64,000 nucleotides of DNA from Davidsoniella eucalypti (Eukaryota > Ascomycota > Sordariomycetes > Microascales > Ceratocystidaceae), in contig RMBW01000056.1 of NCBI GenBank assembly GCA_004009845.1, forward strand, positions 124,001 through 188,000, read 5' to 3'. The notes beneath the pieces are model-generated. The model was not told where the DNA came from, ran no database searches, and saw only the letters and a program-made list of their open reading frames with translations. Below are positions 1-10,884 of this stretch, one piece after another. Each line of letters opens with the position of its first letter. Within the stretch, counting starts at the first letter, position 1. Both the position numbers and the translations under genes were made by a program.

Positions 1-1054
1 TGGCAAAAATCTTTAGATCAGTGGAAATTGATGGCATATCCTCAATCAGAGTAGTCCGGAGAATGCCAGCAACTTCACCCAAGGAGGCATTAACCAGCTC
101 AGAGACTCTAGCTTCCGACTTCAGTAGAGCAATGCAATATCCAGCATGGTCTTCGGGAAGACCTACATGACGACGTGAGTTGACGGGTCGCTGGAAAATG
201 GAGGTTTTGTTAGCTTGGCTCTTCCGAGAGATCTGAAGGCCACGCCAGAAAAGAGCCGAGATTGCATCATCAGTGGAAACATAAGGTACATGTTGTGGGC
301 GTGTGGCCATGGCTCTTTGCTTGAGTTTCTCCAACTTCTCAGGCGTGATCAAGAAGTACTCCCAGCCAAGATTGGGTATCGGGGGCGCAATCGTGTAGTT
401 GGGTATCATGCCTGGATAAGTTGGAATAGTGTTCCATCCCTCAGGAAGCTTGGTGTCTTTGGTGTTCACCATGTCACGCCGGGGTTTGTTTGCCAATTCG
501 ACTTCTTCAGCTGATAGTTCCTGTCCCTCACAGAGACGAGAGTACATCCCCATGATGATGTTTGCTCCTGTGAGGTCAAACACGTTGTGGCTGAAAGTGG
601 TGGTAAGCATGACACCACCCTCGATGAAGTTAAGCTGTATGGCCCAAACTATATCAGGAGAATCGAAGGACTCTTCATCTTCTGGGTGGCCTCGCAAGGG
701 GAACCGGACAGCATGAAGCTTGGTGTCCAGCATATGCATGGGGAACTTCTTTGATTCAAACTCTTTGAAAGATGGGTGGGGAGTTGGACCAGTTGTAAAG
801 TCCTTGATCTTCAGGGTTTGGCGGTTGCTTGACGAGATTGTGTACATGCCATGTTCATCTTCTGTGACGAGTCCAGAAATCCATGGAATCGCTTGACGTA
901 GCTTTTCGCTGGCCTGTCCGTGGCTCAAGATAATGGTCTCCTTAACACTGGGCAAGAGGTTGGGAATCTTGAAGAAAGAACACATACTGATGTTTAAGTG
1001 CAGCCACTCCACTTGAGCAAAGTTATCTGGGTAGAAGGGAAGGTCGATAGTCAT
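1..1054 (-). CDS. TRI101/BAHD-like acyltransferase, N-terminal part (truncated by window edge)
   Basis: One uninterrupted reading frame runs from the ATG at 1054 to the left window edge (351 codons, no stop), so the 3' end of the gene lies outside. The translation begins MTIDLPFYPDNFAQVEW and contains SHNVFDLTG with His156 and Asp160. This is the HxxxD active-site motif of BAHD and trichothecene 3-O-acetyltransferase-like (TRI101) acyl-CoA-dependent O-acyltransferases. STDDAISALFWR near residue 270 is the second typical block of fungal members. The family transfers acyl groups from acyl-CoA to alcohols of secondary metabolites; in Fusarium TRI101 this is self-protection. The C-terminal DFGWG-type block is beyond the edge. 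Its counterpart is still readable in the decayed paralogue at 2862-4091. There is no signal peptide, so it is probably cytosolic. The family call is firm; the substrate cannot be told. Confidence 0.85.
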   Translation of the reverse strand, partial: MTIDLPFYPDNFAQVEWLHLNISMCSFFKIPNLLPSVKETIILSHGQASEKLRQAIPWISGLVTEDEHGMYTISSSNRQTLKIKDFTTGPTPHPSFKEFESKKFPMHMLDTKLHAVRFPLRGHPEDEESFDSPDIVWAIQLNFIEGGVMLTTTFSHNVFDLTGANIIMGMYSRLCEGQELSAEEVELANKPRRDMVNTKDTKLPEGWNTIPTYPGMIPNYTIAPPIPNLGWEYFLITPEKLEKLKQRAMATRPQHVPYVSTDDAISALFWRGLQISRKSQANKTSIFQRPVNSRRHVGLPEDHAGYCIALLKSEARVSELVNASLGEVAGILRTTLIEDMPSISTDLKIFA

Positions 1055-1682
1055 GATGAAAGAGTGTCTGTGCAGATTTGATACAAGTAAAAAAGATGAT
1101 ATATCGATCATAAATCCTTAAATTCATAGAGACTATTCACTATACTTATACTTTTAGATTTGACTATTCCATGAACTTCAAAGTTCAAGAGATCTGGAGG
1201 ATCTAGTATGCAGACCTACTGTAGAAAATTATCCACCTATAGTCAGTTCTTAATACCAATCAGTAGAACTAACAACATCAGGAAGCATTTTTCAAATTCA
1301 AGATAAGAAGCATGTACCCGTTAATGACGTTGAACGTCACTATCACTGTCAATTGCTCGTCAACGTTATTGGTGCATTTTGATGTAAGAGTAAAGCCGAA
1401 GCTTGATAGTAATGCATATTTGAAACTTCCCTAGACTACTTGTGTATATGTACTTACAATTCTCTGTCATCTTGTAACTTAAAAAGTCTACATCATGAAC
1501 GTAATGGTAAACAATTATTCCATCAATTGTAAATCAAATCACCAAATATGACTGTGCGGTTCTAGACCGTAATTTCACATCGTTGGTAATATAGTTCTGT
1601 ATTCCATATTTTCAGCTAGCTCAGATATGCATGCTTACTTGAATGAAACCTTTTACCCTTTACCTGTAGTTCAAGTCGCCTC
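1055..1682. other. Upstream region of the acyltransferase
   Basis: This AT-rich 5' flank of the minus-strand acyltransferase is weakly duplicated upstream of the pseudogene (4092-4620). I see no gene and no convincing promoter element beyond AT-rich stretches. Confidence 0.5.
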
Positions 1683-2080
1683 TTCCTTCTCTTCGCCACA
1701 GGTCTGCAGAATTCTCAATGCTGTTGTTATCGTTATCGTTTGTGATATTTTGCCATTCTAGATAATTTGCGCCAATTTTTCTTTCTTTCAGGTAATCGGT
1801 TATCATTGTTATAAATCGCCCTTATCAGCTTTCCTAGCATCCAGTCTAATCTGAGTGAATCTGCCTCTCTACCTAGTTTTGCTACCTCCTATATTTGTGT
1901 GTAACCCTCATTTGTGAATACTCATTATAACCCTCTAACATTTTATCTATATCTTGCTCCAATATTTTCAATCCAATCTGACTAGTTTCTACTATGTCTT
2001 TGCATACCACCGACATTATTTCCCCCTTAAGTTTTGATTCTAAAGTAATCTTTCTCTGTTGCATCTTCTCGCAATTGCCG
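1683..2080 (-). pseudogene. Unidentified coding-like relic
   Basis: On the minus strand one frame reads coding-like from 2080 (CGNCEKMQQRKITLESK) through IVETSQIGLKILEQDIDKML to a stop at 1882. After about 40 codons holding several stops it resumes in the same frame (ITDYLKERKIGANYLEWQ to GRGDLNYR) and ends at a TAA just below 1683. The charged, helix-forming composition differs from the random AT-rich flanks. It may be the tail of a decayed gene or an exon pair around an intron. I do not recognise the family, and the relic status is inferred from composition and frame only. Confidence 0.3.
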
Positions 2081-2861
2081 CATCACGTGCTACACGAATG
2101 ACATCTTTACCGATCAGGCTTCTACTTGGTTACCTTCTCTGTACTCTATCGTTTTTGTTGTCATAATTTATATATGGCTATCTCTCTTCTAAACCAAGTA
2201 CAGATGAAATCCACCCGGGCGTGCACCTGCCAACTGTGTTTAAAAACTATCCGACCCTCTGGCGACCCTCACTCGTAACATTGATTGGGACTGCATCGAG
2301 CACCTACCGAAGACTCTTTCATCATGGAGCACCCTGATAATATTGATGCGATGAATTAATACATGCCCTTGGTGACGTTTGACACATCATTTCATATTCG
2401 CGAAGAGCGGAACGTTCCTGCTTATCAGGAGAAATTGACTAACATATATCTAATCAACCAAAATTTACAATAACTAACTAAAGATCAGTCACTATATCCC
2501 AAAAGTTGTTTACAATGCTTTTTTGGAATAGCCCTATATGCATATTGCGTGACCTCACAATTCTATGGCCATATCACATCATGATTTCCGGGTTATCTAG
2601 AATACATGGGCTATCTTCTCTACGCACTACACATACTTCTGTCATATCTCACTCCGTTAAAATTACGGCCGGAATAATAACCCCACTAGATCGTAGCATA
2701 AAGTAGAAATCAATCAAGTTTCGCTATAACAGTCTCCACTTTCCAATATCTACTGTTAGTGTTCATTGTAAGGCTATATAGAGATGACAAAAATCACAGC
2801 AATGACTCTACAAAAGAAGAAGGCTCTTCACCCGCTTTCAAGCTCTCCCGTTCTTCTGAAG
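2081..2861. other. Intergenic, no gene seen
   Basis: AT-rich DNA between the relic and the 3' end of the acyltransferase pseudogene. A 66-codon plus-strand ORF at 2506-2706 has no recognisable feature and is probably chance. Confidence 0.5.
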
Positions 2862-4091
2862 TCAAACTAAACGCCAATGACACATTTCCATTCTTTTCTT
2901 GGGGCATAACAAAGCCCAAGCCTTCATTTCAAGCACCTCAGTTGCCGGCAGCTTTGTGCCTAAGCCTATGGTGTGAATGAGTAGCTCATCTCTCATACGC
3001 CAACTAGAAATTATCATATCGACCTCACGGCCAGTCGGTACCAAAGATCTCATTGGCTTTGCCCCAGGCTGTTCCTGGATCTTGGCAAAAATCTTTAGAT
3101 CAGTGGAAATTGACGACATATCCTCAATCAGAGTAGTCCGGAGAATGCCAGCAACTTCACCCACTGAGGCATTAACCAGCTCAAAGACTCTAGCTTCTCA
3201 CTTCAGTAAAGCAAGGCAATATCCAGCATAGTCTTCAGGAAGACCTACATGACGACGTGAGTTGACTGGTCGAACAAACATGGGGGTTTTGTTAGGCTCT
3301 TCCGAGAGATCTGGAGGCCACGCCAGAAAAGAGTCAAGATTGCATCATCAGTGGAAATATGAGGTTGTTGTGGGCGTGTGGCCAGGGCTCTTTGCTCGAG
3401 TTTGTTCAACTTCTCAGGTGTGATCAAGAAGTACTCCTAGCCAAAATTGGGTACGTCATGTAGTTAGGTATCATGCCTAGATAAGTTGCAATATTGTTTC
3501 ATCCCTCAGGAAGTTTGGTGTCATTGGTGTTCATCATATCACGCCGGGGTTTGTTTGCCAATTTGACTTCTTCAGCTGATAGTTCCCCTCACAGAGACAA
3601 GAGTACATCCCCAAGATGCTGTTTGCTCCTATGATGTCAAAGACGATGTGGCTAAAAGTGGCGGTAAGCATGACATCACCCTCAATAAAGTTAAGCTATA
3701 TGGCCCAAACTATATCAGGAGAATCGATAGACCCCTCATCTTCTAGATGGCCACGTAGGGGAAACCTAGGCGCATGAAGCTTGATGTCTAACGTGTACAT
3801 AGGAAACTTCTTTGATTCAAACTCTTTAAAAGATGGATGGGGAGTTGGACCAGTTGTAAAGCCCTTGATCTTCAGGGTTTGGCGGTTGCTTGGTGAGATT
3901 GTGTACATGCCATGTCCTTTAGAGACTCAAGGAATAGCTTGGTGTAGCTTTTCACTAGCCTGTCTGTGGCTCGAGATAATGGTCTCCTTAACACTGGGCA
4001 AGAGGTTGGGAATCTTGAAGAAACGGCACATATCCATGTTGAAGTGAAGCCACTCCAGTTAAAAGTATCTGGATAGAAAGTTGATAGTCAT
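2862..4091 (-). pseudogene. Decayed TRI101/BAHD-like acyltransferase paralogue
   Basis: This is a second copy of the acyltransferase at 1-1054, covering the whole gene from an equivalent ATG at 4091 to a stop at 2862. It is broken by an in-frame TAA at codon 11 (next to a net 9-base deletion), a TGA after the residues equivalent to AIP, a CAG-to-TAG change right after DIVWAI (near 3696), and frame changes that split it into at least three open pieces (3696-3908, 3245-3427, 2862-3164). The last piece preserves the C-terminal block missing from the intact copy, including GREVDMIISSWRM, which corresponds to the C-terminal structural region of the family. The decay is rich in G-to-A and C-to-T changes. 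It cannot make a full enzyme. Confidence 0.85.
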
Positions 4092-5859
4092 AATAGAAGA
4101 GTTTAAGTGTAGATTTGTAATGGGTTGAAAAATGTGATTGTTTGATAGTAATGTTTGCTTTCATCTGAGGATATCTACAAGTCCTATGTACTTTTAGCTT
4201 CGGCTATGGAATGAACTCCAGAGGCCAATGTCCTAAATGATCTAGGGTGTGTACCCGTGTTGAGGAATTATTTCTCTCAATTCAGTTGGTCGTATCTACA
4301 GAACCGACAATTTTAGGTTAACAACGTTAAACCAACATCGTCAACCTGATATGCTACATAGGATACAAGATATAGTTGTCGTTGGTAGCCTTGAATGTTC
4401 ACTAAACTGCTATCCAAGCATCATTAGTGCATTGAGTGCCGATATGTGAGTTATGCTTGTACAAGTAGATATTTGTCTTTTCCCTAGACTACGTGTAAAC
4501 TCCAAATTTACGTCTTTCTTTTTTGTAAGGCAAAGATCGTTATCTTAAAACTCAATTCCACCAATCCTATGTAACGTCCACCCAAATCCTTGTTATGTGC
4601 TGCAGGGCCACATTACAGATCGATATACAAATGACATGTAGTACCCCCGTTTTTTAACTCTCCTCTTTTACATAACGTGTCCCTAGCAATATCCTAGTTA
4701 AAGGAGACGTCACTTTGCCTCCACCGAGCCTGCCTCCGCTCGGAGCCAGCTAAGGGCGATTACTCCGACTGGTGGATATCCCCCGCCCCGACAAACTACA
4801 AGGAAGGCACTGAACCGACTTCCAGTCCGAACGCATCACAGAAACTCTAAGGATCACCACATACGCTTACGCTCCCATCTGACCTCCTCATCCATCATCT
4901 TTGATCTTTTGCATTGCTCTACCCTGGTTTTTAAGTCTCGAACGGTATAATTTACCAAATCAGAAGGATATTAGTAAACAGTTACAAGAAGAAACCATGA
5001 AATGCAGTCATGTGAAAGAAAAGAAAACTAGGGAAATATGTAGGTGATGAGTGATGAGAGAGGATCACTGATTTTTTATTATATTTCCACGATTCATATG
5101 ATAACTACATCCTACCACAATTCGTGTAAACCCTTTCTATCTGTAGTAGTTACTTCGAGTTTATGGTTGCTAGTTCTTGATATCACGACATTGGACTTTG
5201 GCCTTGGCTAAGAAGGGATTAACAACTAACTAATAAGGATATAATAACCACTACTTCTTTACTACTTCTTGATCTTGGACTTAGCTTTCTCATTGTTTTT
5301 AATTCCTAACTCGCTGGCTACTAAGTGATACACCCATCCCCAAAGCTAGACAGCTCAATGAGATTAAAGTACAAAACGCCTTTCACATCACGGCCAATTT
5401 CGTGATATTATGAAGCTGATGCTGATGCGGGGTAATGAGTTGGCATAATCTTTGCTACAATGGGAAAACGTTTATATACAAGAGAAAAAAAAGAAAAAGT
5501 GGGCAGAAACAAAAAGCGGCGTAACCAGTGTTCTAGGTAGGCTCGGCGTCCTGTATGAATAAAAGTTATACCTGTATACATAGTACAGCGGTTCTCTTAC
5601 ACTCTCTATTCTCGATGTACTGAGTCCTATATTAACCGATGTCGTTATTATCATTAATAGTCCATTGTTTTATCTCCATAATCGGTGGAAAATGGTCATC
5701 ATCTAGAGGCCTTAGTTGACTAATAAGAAGGACAGTGATGAAATCTGTTGTGAGATGTTGAAATTGTGCCTATCGGCAAATCCCACCATATCACTATAAT
5801 AAGTTGAAACTATGTATAGTTATAAGATCTGTTTAATTCATAACTGTATATATTAAAAT
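4092..5859. other. Intergenic, no gene seen
   Basis: Holds the diverged duplicate of the acyltransferase 5' flank (to about 4620), a short GC-richer patch near 4700-4800 and otherwise AT-rich sequence. No coding region, RNA gene or clear element could be supported. Confidence 0.5.
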
Positions 5860-7090
5860 ATCATATATATTTCAAAACTAGTACCTAGTGTATATCCCAT
5901 TGGCAGCGATAACAGCCTCACAACGAGCCTTCATAGAAACTAGGAGTACATGAAGGCACTCGTTGCTAATATTGTCCCAAGCCCCCTTGGGCTGCATTTC
6001 GAAGTTCCTACGGGCGAAGAGCCTCCGACAAGTTTCTTTGGGTATATAACTTCATCTCATGCCAAACAGCTTCGATCGTGTTGAGGTCTGGTGAGAAAGG
6101 TGGCCAATCCAGGTGCGTGATACCACGAGATCGAAACTCTTCCATGGTCTGTCTGGCTTCATGGCAAGGAGCATTGTCTTGCATAAACTCTAGACTCTTA
6201 TGCTCAAAATACTTCATCCACCCGTCCAACACTGGGATGATTTTGATATAGTAATTTGAGGAAGTCATAGTTCCTCAAGATTTTTCCCAGAAGACACCGG
6301 GACCTTTACGTGTAACTCCGGAAAAACAGCCCCAAAACATGCTGCCTTTTCTTCGCTGCCAGCGATTCACCACATAATTTGGATTTAGTTCTTCTCCTGG
6401 TCTTCTAGTTACCCAAGTCTCATCCGACCAGATAATGCGACTCCAGTCTTCAGGAGTCCAGTCAACATGAGCCTGAGCAAAAGCAAGCCTCTGTTGACGT
6501 ACTTTCTCTGATATTGGGGGCTTTCTGGGAAATACATCTCACGAATCCGGCACTTCTAAGGGCCCCTCAGATGGCGTCTTTTTTACAGCCAAGCCCCATG
6601 ACTCTAACTAGCTCTTCATATGACATTTGTCGTAGGCTTGCACACACAAACTCAACTAGCCCGTCACCTTGGGCTGGTGTAAGTTTAGGAGATGGGCTAC
6701 GTGCGCGAGTTTCTGATGGCGTATTGGGCTTGTCTTACTGTAAGATCAAGACCTGAGGCTACGGCTTGGGTGGCCCATTACGAGGGGTTTGAACCTCTAA
6801 TCGAACAGCACGCGTGGTATGTTGTGAGCGTACAGAGGTAAGTGATTCGTTGGAAATTTCTGCTGTTTCCAGTGTTGGCGAAGGGGTTCGAAATTGTTGA
6901 TCGTCTGAACGGGACTGCGCAATCAACAACTGTTGTTGGACTTCATGGTATTCATGCTGTAGCTTTGCATGCTGACTTTCGAACTGGCTTGCTTCTTCTG
7001 CATGTCGTTGTTGGAGCTGTTGCTGAAATTCATGATATTTACTTGCCTCCTGACTTCTGAGGTCTTGGGTTCTTTCGGGATATTTCTTAA
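5860..7090 (-). mobile_element. Degenerate Tc1/mariner-type DNA transposon (DD34E)
   Basis: The body of the element is defined by its transposase relic at 5878-7084. The flanks are AT-rich. Only a weak inverted resemblance could be found between the sequence left of 5890 (TTCAAAACTAGTACC) and the right flank near 7120 (GTAGTTTTATAATAG read on the other strand), so terminal repeats and TA target duplication are unresolved and the borders are approximate. Confidence 0.65.
5878..7084 (-). pseudogene. Tc1-type transposase, inactivated
   Basis: Read on the minus strand, the relic starts with a Gln-rich predicted coiled-coil stretch (EFQQQLQQRHAEEASQF, from about 7035). It continues in frame through two stops (TAG at 6759-6761, TAA at 6735-6737) into an HTH-like region (FVCASLRQMSYEELVRVMGL) and then the catalytic core. 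All three acidic residues are visible: WSDET, MQDNAPCH and SPDLNTIEAVW. The spacing between the second Asp and the Glu is 34, which is the Tc1-type DD34E signature. Further lesions are TGA at 6567-6569, a frame change near 6530, TGA at 6275-6277 and a frame change near 6045, after which the C-terminus reads to a TAG at 5878-5880. It cannot be active. The family call is firm. Confidence 0.85.
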
Positions 7091-7288
7091 AGTCTAAGCT
7101 TCAGATCTGTTATTGTAGATATAATGAGTAGTTTTATAATAGTCAAGTTGTATAGCTGTATATTAATATAATGATCTGGTGATGTATTGTTTTATAATTG
7201 TGTTGTGTTGGGAGGAAAAAGGTGTGAAAAAATGACTATCGTTCAGAAAAGCGGTGAATTTTAAAAGTGGGGAAACCCGAGCAGGCAC

Positions 7289-7364
7289 ACAGAGAGTTTT
7301 TTGGTTTTTTTTGTTCATTAATCTTATGGAGCTATAGAGCTATGAAGATGTCAGAACAGAGAGT
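7289..7364 (-). mobile_element. Tiny retroposon-like insertion, copy 1, with 9-bp target-site duplication
   Basis: A 58-bp insert (7298-7355) is bounded by perfect direct repeats ACAGAGAGT at 7289-7297 and 7356-7364. The insert starts with a T-rich tract (poly(A) on the minus strand), followed by TTCATTAATCTTATGGAGCT and then ATAGAGCTATGAAGATG. The same core is found in two other TSD-flanked insertions (39077-39159 and 51212-51265). Poly(A) at one end and variable-length TSDs are the marks of target-primed reverse transcription (LINE or SINE type). No coding capacity. Confidence 0.75.
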
Positions 7365-7417
7365 ATTGCAAGAGACCAATCTGCGCCCCATCCGCTGTAT
7401 TATATAGAGTGGCCCTG

Positions 7418-7450
7418 TAGCTCCATAAGATTAATGAGTTGGAAAAAAAT
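7418..7450 (+). repeat. Opposed copy of the same retroposon 3' end
   Basis: GTAGCTCCATAAGATTAATG followed by AGTTGG and a run of seven A lies here on the plus strand. It is inverted relative to copy 1, so the two form a potential hairpin with a 19-bp perfect arm (CATTAATCTTATGGAGCTA at 7316-7334 against 7419-7437). I found no target-site duplication for this copy. The arrangement could be two independent insertions or one MITE-like inverted-repeat element. Confidence 0.55.
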
Positions 7451-7906
7451 TTAGTAAGTAAAATTCTTTTTAATTGCTCCGGATTTTTGAAGACCATTAG
7501 GGTTCCTCGACGCCTAACGATCCACTAGGGTTGGGGCCACGTGATCCCCTTAAGCGGGTCAGTGTTGGAATGCAACTATGAATAATCCAAACTAGTTGGC
7601 ATTTTATAGTGCCTGCAGCACACATTGCAGGGGTGATGATGGGACTTACATACTAATACATAAGTATACATAGTGTACACTAAAGTTGATCATGTTTAAG
7701 CATTTGGTCTAGCAGCTGATCGATCCAAGGCACGCAGTTAGTTATAGAATTAGCTTGCGACTGACCTTTTAGAACTAATTCGTAATTGTCTCTTCTCGAA
7801 GACGTCGTTGTTTTTCTTATGTAAACTACCAACAAGCAACATTTGCCTTATCTCTTCTCTCTACAGATAGAACGTCTTTGCTTACTACTCTCTTTACCGC
7901 ATCAAC
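7451..7906. other. Promoter and leader region of the hydrolase gene
   Basis: Sequence between the repeat pair and the ATG at 7907. The last 100 bases are CT-rich (for example TCTCTTCTCTCTAC just before the gene), as is common at fungal transcription starts. No defined element could be assigned. Confidence 0.4.
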
Positions 7907-10884
7907 ATGGTCTTCGGCAGGCGACAGCGCCTCAGCGATAACAACAATAATAACAACAACACCACCAACACTGTATCATCACCACCCGCCATTCTACCGG
8001 CTTCTTCTAAAGCCTGCCAGAATCGCGACAACGGAAACCTTGTCGCGACCCTGCCACCAGAGGCCCAGCCACAAGCCCAGCCAAAAAGAGCCCAGAATGC
8101 TGCGATAAGCAGTGCTGAAGTTGCTTTGCCGCGACAGGTATGTTGTGTCTACAGGCTCTTTATTTCTTTGCTCTCACAGGCAATGTCCCCCATCCCGTGA
8201 TCTGGTGTCATTTTTGCTCTCGGACACATATACTCACGTTTGTATTCATTGCCTTGGAACTTGCCAGCTATCTAAGAAGCCTAGCTGGTACGATTCATGG
8301 CCGAGGAAATCAACTGCCTCCACACAGGTTGCTCGCGAAACCATACTCGGAGATACATTTCAGCTGTCCCAGTCTTCATCTACTGCGACACTCACCAAAA
8401 TCGACGCTGTCGTGAAGCACGCTAAAAGCAGCCAGAACCTACGCGGCTCTCAACCCGTCAACGCTGCTGATAGCTACGACCTCGATTCTAGCGGCGCTTC
8501 TCATGGCCCTTTGTCTTCGCTTTCTATGGGTATCTCTGCACGGGCTACAGGCGACCTTAGTCAGACTGGTGCCTATGATGGTAGCCAGGCATCAGGTCTC
8601 ACTACAAGTAGCAACGACGGCAATAGCGACTCGGAGCCTAAAGCCCCGCAGCCGAGCCCTGTTCCGCTAGATTTTGACAAAGACCAAGCTATGGCCGGCT
8701 CTGTCTCTATGTCTGATCACGAAGTTCAATCTTTAGCACCACAACCTGCAGCTGGGTGGTTTTCTTGGTTTAATTACGCGGCCCCTGTCGCAAAGGACCA
8801 AGAAGTCTCTGTAGCCACTAACGATACTGACGCCTTGACGACCGATATACCAAAAGCAACTTCAGGAATTATATCACCACCACCCGTTCATGACCCTGAA
8901 ATCCAGCAGTCAGATAATCCTGTCATGGCTTCGAGTCATAACAATAGCAACTCTTACTGGTTTTCATACTGGCATACAACCTCTAATGCTAATACTGAAA
9001 TAGCCTCGCTAGAGCCCTCAAAGGAGTCTGCGGATCCTACTCGCCACGACCATGAGGTCCCAGCAGACAATGTTACCATACAGATACCGGCATCACAGGC
9101 CGAGGTCCCAGATCAAAAATCGACAGATGCCACTATTGTCAACTCGCCTGCAACTATGCAAAGTAATATTCAACAATCAGCTTCATCTACCTGGGCGTTC
9201 TGGTCTCGGCAGTCTCGAAGTGCACCGTATGAAGACACCACCAGCCCAGCTGATTCAAGCAAAGGAAAAGGCAAACTTGCAGTCATGGGCGAATCTTCAG
9301 AAAACAACCCAAAACCCGCAGTTGAAGCAGAAAGATTGTCACATGCTGCAAATACTGAAACTTACAGTCAAAAAAACATCCAACAAGTAACAACAGGCTC
9401 AAGTCTCTCGCCGGATGACCCAGTCAAGCCCCAAAGAAGGAAACGCCATCGTGACGTATCAGACCAAGGTCCCGAACCGACGAAGCAAAGCTCAAATATA
9501 ATCCGTCACTCAAAAAGTCAGCCTGACGTAGGCTTACAGAGGCATGATGGATCAACTATGAGCTTAGAATCAGCTACCAGCGAGTCCCAAATTATAGCGA
9601 CTCCAAATCTTCTCCTCCCATCATTCGAGCACTCGTATAGCATGAAAGAGCAGCCTACTATTCTGTCTCAAATTGCCAATCTCATCATCAGAACAAACTC
9701 ACCACCGCCTAAACATGTCTTCCGCACTAAATATCTCCAGTCACGACCTTTACGAAAAGCCATATCTATAGGCGTCCATGGTCTTTTTCCGGCTACATAT
9801 CTACGGCCTATGGTTGGTCAACCTACCGGAACTTCTCTTAGATTTTCCAATCACGGTGCCGAGGCGATTGCTCGCTGGACAACATCACATGGATTTCCCA
9901 ACTGTGAGATTGAAAAGGTTGCCTTAGAGGGTGAAGGCAAGATTAGCGAGCGTGTTGAAAATATATGGAAGCTACTTTTGAATTGGCTTGATCTTCTAAA
10001 AGAGGCCGACTTAATTCTAATATCCTGCCATTCGCAAGGTGTCCCTGTTGGTATCATGCTAGTCTCAAAACTACTTGATCTCGGGGTCATTACGCCAAAC
10101 ACACATATTGGTGTTTGTGCCATGGGTAAGCCACATCACCAAATAACTGAATTCGCCACCATATGAGTACTAATAAGAAATGTTTTCTGTAGCTGGCGTT
10201 TGCCTTGGTCCGTTCCCAGACTACAAGTCCAGTATGGGAATGCTGATGGGATCTGCTGGCGAACTCTGGGAGTTTTCCAATCCACAAAGCGAGATCTCTT
10301 TGCGACTCGAAAGTAGTCTCAAAAACGCTCTCCAGTTTGGAGTCCGAATCACCTTTGTCGGCAGTATTGATGACCAGGTGGTTCCCATGGAAAGTGCAGT
10401 ATACTCACCTGCGCAACATCCGTATATTTATCGAGCCGTATTTATTGATGGCCGGATCCATACTCCTGATTTCATCGCTCATCTCGTCGGCTTTGCCCTC
10501 AAACTTCGGAACCTTGGCGTATCAGATCACGGTCTTGTCCGCGAACTCAGCATCCCGCTAGCCGGAAGTCTTTACAGCGGAGAGGGACATTCGAGATTAT
10601 ATTATGATAGTCGTGTATATGACTTGGCCCTATACAATACACTAGAAACCACATCTATTCAACCTACCATACCTTGTGTGGTTGGACCCAGGAAGCAGCT
10701 AATCCAGCCTAACCCTTATACTTTACCGTGGGTCATGCGAGGTTTGTTAGAAGAGCAACTTGTAAAGACGGCATTATCACGCGAAACAGAAGACTTACTT
10801 CGACAGTTTGATGCGTGGAAACCAGCGACAAAGGCACTGAAAGATGTCAAGTATAGACTTGAGGCAGTGAGATCTCGTTTGTAA
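7907..10884 (+). CDS. YMC020W-like alpha/beta hydrolase
   Basis: Three exons: 7907-8137, 8268-10125 and 10193-10884, giving 926 residues. Intron 1 (GTATGT, TACTCAC, CAG) is phase 0. An acceptor nine bases further would also keep frame. Intron 2 (GTAAGC, TACTAAT, TAG) splits the Ala codon of CAMAGVCLGPFPDYK. The first ~520 residues are low-complexity and Ser/Thr/Gln-rich, with repeated W-F-S-W/Y short motifs (GWFSWF, YWFSYW, TWAFWS). The C-terminal domain carries GVHGLFPATYLRP, GQPTGTSLRFSNHG, the nucleophile elbow CHSQG with Ser666, VGSIDDQVVP and DHGLVRELS. These are the conserved blocks of the fungal YMC020W-like hydrolase family, named after an uncharacterised yeast protein. Substrate and location are unknown; no signal peptide or membrane segment is evident. 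Start chosen as the first ATG of exon 1 that gives a phase-consistent splice. Confidence 0.88.

Larger units (their letters stand above)
1..4620. repeat. Direct tandem segmental duplication (acyltransferase plus upstream region)
   Basis: Bases 1 to about 1600 recur in the same orientation from about 3080 to about 4620. The coding part is clearly alignable, for example GGCAAAAATCTTTAGATCAG at 2-21 and again at 3085-3104. The 5' flank is more diverged but still recognisable, for example CCTAGACTAC near 1430 and again near 4483. The second copy carries many G-to-A and C-to-T differences and small indels. The full left extent is cut by the window. Confidence 0.8.
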
